Source: FEN-1350 sp964386005 (lineage in GTDB: Bacteria > Planctomycetota > Phycisphaerae > Sedimentisphaerales > Anaerohalosphaeraceae). From it: DNA of 64,000 bases. The notes beneath the pieces are model-generated. The model was not told the DNA's origin, did not search any database, and worked only from the letters and a program-made list of their open reading frames with translations. Position 1 is the stretch's first letter, and each line of letters opens with the position of its first letter. Location: positions 1-64,000 of the forward strand of contig CAYLSB010000005.1 of the NCBI GenBank assembly GCA_964386005.1, in the 5' to 3' direction. The position numbers and the translations under genes were made by a program. Below are positions 60,213 to 64,000 of the stretch, piece by piece.

Positions 60213-63200
60213 ATGCACAAGGGATTGATGGTATCGTTGATGATGATCACGGCATTCGTTGGAACCGGATGCGAGGAAACGCAAATGACCCCAGGCCCGG
60301 CGGAGGAACCGCAAACGGCCCGGGGATATTCACTGCACTTGGCGGCGGTCGATCTTCGCTGTGAGTACAGGGCCGATCCTCTGGGGATCGATGTCGCCAA
60401 GCCTCGTCTGTTCTGGAAACTGTCGGCAGTGAATCGCGGGGCCATGCAGAAGGCCTATCGGATTCTCGTCGCATCCACCGCCGAAAAACTTTCGGCCAAT
60501 CAGGGAGATTTTTGGGACAGCGGATTGGTCACATCCTCCGATACCATCCAGATTGAATATGCCGGATCTCCGCTCTCCAGCGGGCAGGAATGCTTCTGGA
60601 AGGTTCGCGTGTGGGATGAAAAGGGGAACGCGGGTCCCTGGAGCCGCCCGGCCAGGTGGACGATGGGATTGCTGAAAGCATCCGACTGGAAGGGAAAGTG
60701 GATCGGCAAGGATGAATCGGTCTCGGTCACGGCGACGAATCCGCTTTCCGGTGCGTTATGGATCTGGCATGAAAGCAACGCCAACCAATCTGCCCCGGTC
60801 GGCAAACGGATATTCCACAAAACATTCGATCTTCCGAACGACCGCAAAATCGCCAAAGCCATGGCGCATTTTGCCGGCGACAACAACTACGAAGTCTGGA
60901 TCAACGGCCAATCCGTTCTCAAGGGCAGCGGATGGCCCCAGGCGCAGAGCCAGGATATCACCGCCAAGATCGCCGTGCACAATGTCGTCGTCGTCTGCGG
61001 CGAGAATATCGGTACGGAAGCCAATCCGGCGGGATTGCTCGGTGTGATGGATCTGACGCTGGACAACGGAGAAATCATTCAGATTTTCACTGACGGTAGT
61101 TGGAAGAGTACTGGAGATACAATTGATAAAATTGCCGAAGCCGAATCCAGGGATTCCACGTGGAAAGAAGCGGCGGTCGTCGGCAAATTCGGCGACGGAC
61201 CGTGGGGGCAAGTCGCGTGCGGTTCGGACGCCACCGTATTGCCGGCACGGATGTTCCGCAAGGAATTTCCCGCGGCGAAAACCATCCGTCGTGCGACAGC
61301 GTACATCTGCGGCCTTGGTTACTACGAACTCTACCTCAACGGCCAAAAGGTCGGCAATCATGTTCTCGATCCGGTTCTGACCGAGTACAATGTCCGTGAT
61401 TCCTATGTTACCTATGATGTCACCCCTCCGCTTACCAGGGGTACGAATGCTCTCGGTGTCATCCTCGGCAACGGGAGATACTTTGCTCCGCGGGCTAAGG
61501 TTCCGACCAATACGCGGACATACGGCTATCCGAAAATGATCCTGCAACTGGCAATCGAATACAGCGACGGCGCGGAAGAAATAATCGTCAGCGATGAATC
61601 ATGGAAACTGACGACGGACGGACCGATCCGAGAAAACAACGACTATGACGGCGAGATTTATGACGCCCGCAGGGAAATGCCGAATTGGGCGAAGGCGGGC
61701 TTCGATGACTCCGCATGGGAACCGGCCGGACTCGTCGAAGCGCCCAAGGGCATACTCGCGGCGCAGATGATGGAACCGATGCGGGTCACCGAAACAATCC
61801 GACCCAAATCCCTCAATGAGGTTTCACCGGGGGTATGGATTTACGACCTCGGCCAGAACATGGTCGGCTGGTGTCGGCTGAGGGTCTCCGGCCCGACGGG
61901 CACGACGATTCAGCTTCGTCACGCCGAGACGCTCCGCAAGGATGGGACTTTGTATATCGATAATCTTCGTTCGGCGGCCTGTCGCGACCTGTATATCCTC
62001 AAGGGCGCCGGTATGGAGACGTATGAGCCGCGGTTCACGTACCATGGATTTCGCTTTGTCGAACTGACGGGATTTCCGGGCAAACCGGACCTTTCAACGA
62101 TTGAAGGCCGCGTCGTCCACACCGACATGAGGGTCGTCGGAACGTTCGAGTGTTCCAATCCATTGCTGACTCAGATGGCCAAGAATATTTTCTGGGGATT
62201 GCGGGGAAATTATTTGAGCATCCCGACGGACTGCCCGCAGCGCGACGAGCGGCAGGGCTGGCAAGGCGACCGCGCCGCCGAATCCAAAGGCGAAACGTAC
62301 TGGTTCGATAACATTACGCTCTACAGCAAGTGGCTTCAGGACATCCACGAGTCGCAGACGCCGGAGGGCAACCTGTCCGATGTATGTCCGCCCTTCTGGC
62401 CGCTGTACAGCGCCAATGTTACCTGGCCCAGCGCGTTTACGATTGTGCCGGAAACTCTCTACATGCAGTATGGCGACACGCGAGCGATCGCGACGCACTT
62501 CGACGCGATGGTCAAGTGGATGGATCATTTGGCGACTTTTATCAAGGAGGATCTGATTGACAAGGACAATTACGGCGACTGGTGTGTGCCCCCGGAGAGT
62601 CCGGAACTGATCCACAGCAACGATCCGGCCCGCAAGACCAGCGCCATAGTATTGGCCAGCAGCTATTACATCCACAACCTCCGGTTGCTCGCACAATACG
62701 CCGACATGCTCGGTCAGCCCGACAAGGCCCGATTGTTCCTCGATCGCGCAGAGAAAATGAACAAGGCCTTCCATGAGAAATTATTTTCCGCCGAGAAGGG
62801 GCTTTACGACAACGGTACGCAGACATCGTGCATTCTGCCGCTGGCGTTTGGAATGACGCCGGAAGATCAACGGGCCAACGTGTTCGGCCATCTCGTCGAT
62901 AACATCACCAACAAGACCCACAACCACATCGGCACGGGACTGATCGGCGGACAATGGCTGATGCGAACGCTGAGCGAGAATGGGCGAATCGATCTGGCTT
63001 ATACCCTGGCGTCCAATCGCGATTATCCAAGCTGGGGCTATATGATCGACCAGGGCGCCACGACCGTCTGGGAACTGTGGAACGGCAACACGGCCGACCC
63101 GGCGATGAACAGCGGCAACCATGTGATGCTCGTGGGCGATCTGGGGATCTGGATGTATGAATATCTTGGCGGGATTCGCACGGACCCCGCTCATCCGGGA

Positions 63201-63503
63201 TTCGGGAAGATCCTAATCCGACCGTATCCGGTGGGCGACCTTACGCACGTCAAGACAAGGTATGCATCGATCCGCGGATTGATTGAAAGCCATTGGTCGA
63301 TCCTCGGTGGAAAATTCAAGATCCAAGTAACGATTCCCGCCGGTACCACCGCAACGATCCTGCTTCCCGTACAGGGCGCGATTCTTGAAGGTGGCAAAGA
63401 CGCAGCCAAGGCCAAAGGGGTAACCAGGGTGGAACGCCGCGATGGGCTGAGTAGAATCGAAGTCGGCAGCGGACAGTATTTGTTCGAGTCCGAATACAAG
63501 TAA
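60213..63503 (+). CDS. GH78 alpha-L-rhamnosidase lipoprotein
   Basis: 1096 residues; AAAGGAG precedes the ATG. Lipobox FVGTGC (Cys20) anchors it. The order is that of GH78: N-terminal fibronectin-like domain (LRCEYRADPLGIDVAKPRLFW, CFWKVRVWDEKGNAGPWS), a carbohydrate-binding insertion at about 175-310 (MAHFAGDNNYEVWINGQ), the AYICGLGYYELYLNGQKVG domain, a beta domain (YDLGQNMVGWCRLR), then the alpha/alpha barrel with TDCPQRDERQGWQGDRAAE (about 672-690), which carries the catalytic acid, and EDLIDKDNYGDWC. It cleaves terminal alpha-L-rhamnose. Together with the next gene it forms a tandem paralogous pair. Confidence 0.95.
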   Translation: MHKGLMVSLMMITAFVGTGCEETQMTPGPAEEPQTARGYSLHLAAVDLRCEYRADPLGIDVAKPRLFWKLSAVNRGAMQKAYRILVASTAEKLSANQGDFWDSGLVTSSDTIQIEYAGSPLSSGQECFWKVRVWDEKGNAGPWSRPARWTMGLLKASDWKGKWIGKDESVSVTATNPLSGALWIWHESNANQSAPVGKRIFHKTFDLPNDRKIAKAMAHFAGDNNYEVWINGQSVLKGSGWPQAQSQDITAKIAVHNVVVVCGENIGTEANPAGLLGVMDLTLDNGEIIQIFTDGSWKSTGDTIDKIAEAESRDSTWKEAAVVGKFGDGPWGQVACGSDATVLPARMFRKEFPAAKTIRRATAYICGLGYYELYLNGQKVGNHVLDPVLTEYNVRDSYVTYDVTPPLTRGTNALGVILGNGRYFAPRAKVPTNTRTYGYPKMILQLAIEYSDGAEEIIVSDESWKLTTDGPIRENNDYDGEIYDARREMPNWAKAGFDDSAWEPAGLVEAPKGILAAQMMEPMRVTETIRPKSLNEVSPGVWIYDLGQNMVGWCRLRVSGPTGTTIQLRHAETLRKDGTLYIDNLRSAACRDLYILKGAGMETYEPRFTYHGFRFVELTGFPGKPDLSTIEGRVVHTDMRVVGTFECSNPLLTQMAKNIFWGLRGNYLSIPTDCPQRDERQGWQGDRAAESKGETYWFDNITLYSKWLQDIHESQTPEGNLSDVCPPFWPLYSANVTWPSAFTIVPETLYMQYGDTRAIATHFDAMVKWMDHLATFIKEDLIDKDNYGDWCVPPESPELIHSNDPARKTSAIVLASSYYIHNLRLLAQYADMLGQPDKARLFLDRAEKMNKAFHEKLFSAEKGLYDNGTQTSCILPLAFGMTPEDQRANVFGHLVDNITNKTHNHIGTGLIGGQWLMRTLSENGRIDLAYTLASNRDYPSWGYMIDQGATTVWELWNGNTADPAMNSGNHVMLVGDLGIWMYEYLGGIRTDPAHPGFGKILIRPYPVGDLTHVKTRYASIRGLIESHWSILGGKFKIQVTIPAGTTATILLPVQGAILEGGKDAAKAKGVTRVERRDGLSRIEVGSGQYLFESEYK

Positions 63504-63505
63504 TA

Positions 63506-63533
63506 TTGACAATACAGGGTATAGATATAATAT
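63506..63533 (+). promoter_or_regulatory. Promoter of the second rhamnosidase
   Basis: TTGACA (63506-63511) with TAATAT (63528-63533) at 16 bp, or TATAAT (63526-63531) at 14 bp. It starts immediately after the stop of the first GH78 gene and lies 22 bp before the next start, so the second gene can be transcribed separately. Confidence 0.5.
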
Positions 63534-63555
63534 TATTCGCGGAAAGGAAATAGCG

Positions 63556-64000
63556 ATGAGCGGGCGGAAGATTTGCATATGGACGATCGGGATCGGATGG
63601 CTGGCGGCGATGTCGGGGTGCATCAAGATTGATACAACTTCAAGTACATCCTTGCAGGTTTCAGAAATCAAGGAATGGAAAAGCGATACGCCCGGCGCGT
63701 TGACGGCGGAGTACCTGCGATGTGAATATCGAGTCGATCCGCTGGGCATCGATAGTAAGGCGCCGCGGCTATCGTGGATCGTCACTTCCCAAGAGCGCGC
63801 ACAAAAACAGACGGCGTATCGGATTCTGGTCGCGTCCAGCGCCGAGAACCTCGCGGCCGATTCCGGCGACCTGTGGGACAGTGGTAAGGTCGAATCCGGC
63901 GCGACCAACCAGATCGCTTACGCCGGCACACCGGCAAGTTCGCATCAGGCCTGTTACTGGAAGGTGATGACCTGGGATGCTCAAGGCAGGCCTTCGGCGT
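63556..64000 (+). CDS. Second GH78 alpha-L-rhamnosidase lipoprotein, cut by the window edge
   Basis: The first 148 codons are present; the gene continues past 64000. AAAGGAAA precedes the ATG. Signal with lipobox AAMSGC (Cys22). The N-terminal domain (LRCEYRVDPLGIDSKAPRLSW, AYRILVASSAENLAADSGDLWDSG, CYWKVMTWDAQG) is closely similar to that of the gene at 60213, marking a tandem duplication. The catalytic domain is outside the window, so activity is inferred. Confidence 0.88.
   Translation, partial: MSGRKICIWTIGIGWLAAMSGCIKIDTTSSTSLQVSEIKEWKSDTPGALTAEYLRCEYRVDPLGIDSKAPRLSWIVTSQERAQKQTAYRILVASSAENLAADSGDLWDSGKVESGATNQIAYAGTPASSHQACYWKVMTWDAQGRPSA

Overview
The window reads as chromosomal DNA of a heterotrophic planctomycete, most likely of the Phycisphaerae type. 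The basis is gene content: two Tat-exported sulfatases with C-terminal HEAT-like repeats, a GDSL hydrolase fused to a DUF1080 domain, a Tat-exported Gfo/Idh/MocA oxidoreductase, a DUF5009-type acetyltransferase, several secreted beta-helix proteins, an NPCBM plus GH36-like alpha-galactosidase and tandem GH78 rhamnosidases. No SusC/SusD pair, rRNA, tRNA, CRISPR array, transposase or prophage gene is visible. The assignment is inference from families, not from a marker gene.

Layout. 1-11746 is a polysaccharide-handling region: esterase/DUF1080, sulfatase 1, an HExxH lipoprotein, a beta-helix protein, the membrane acetyltransferase, then on the minus strand a SUMF1-domain protein, a secreted protein of unknown function and an oxidoreductase, with a cluster of palindromic repeats between the first two. 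12037-20586 is a tightly packed plus-strand cluster, hisC-hisB-ispF-cysS-ruvC-ruvA-ruvB-sulfatase 2-CDP-alcohol phosphatidyltransferase, with four 4-bp start/stop overlaps. 20599-25583 holds a large hybrid histidine kinase preceded by a 48-codon reading frame with a perfect ribosome binding site, a small conserved-looking protein and an alkyltransferase. 25685-28228 is the alpha-galactosidase, closed by a palindromic repeat and a terminator.

28368-30259 is a visibly A+T-richer two-gene unit (FRG-domain protein and zincin with a zinc ribbon) with its own apparently leaderless promoter, the best candidate here for an acquired accessory module. 30399-36486, minus strand, carries a SWIM/SNF2 helicase, a beta-propeller lipoprotein, a patatin-like phospholipase and a hot-dog thioesterase. 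36858-38842 is groES-groEL behind an exact sigma-54 type -24/-12 promoter. 38963-50964 holds a beta-helix protein, a minus-strand unit (S55 peptidase, propeller protein, fumarase alpha subunit), a TPR-like anchored protein, an RluA pseudouridine synthase, an SGNH-GH43 fusion and a GNAT acetyltransferase.

51068-64000 is the second striking region. A promoter is followed by a leader of about 415 nt containing a probable three-way-junction RNA and a 10-codon leader peptide, then a 1777-residue secreted protein with three beta-helix modules. A terminator follows, then a 997-residue protein that joins a fatty-acyl-AMP-ligase-like adenylation domain, an acyl carrier domain and a DltD/SGNH-like domain in one chain, and two tandem GH78 rhamnosidase lipoproteins, the last cut by the window edge. 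The acyl-ligase/carrier/SGNH fusion, the FRG-zincin pair and the structured leader are the items most likely to be undescribed.
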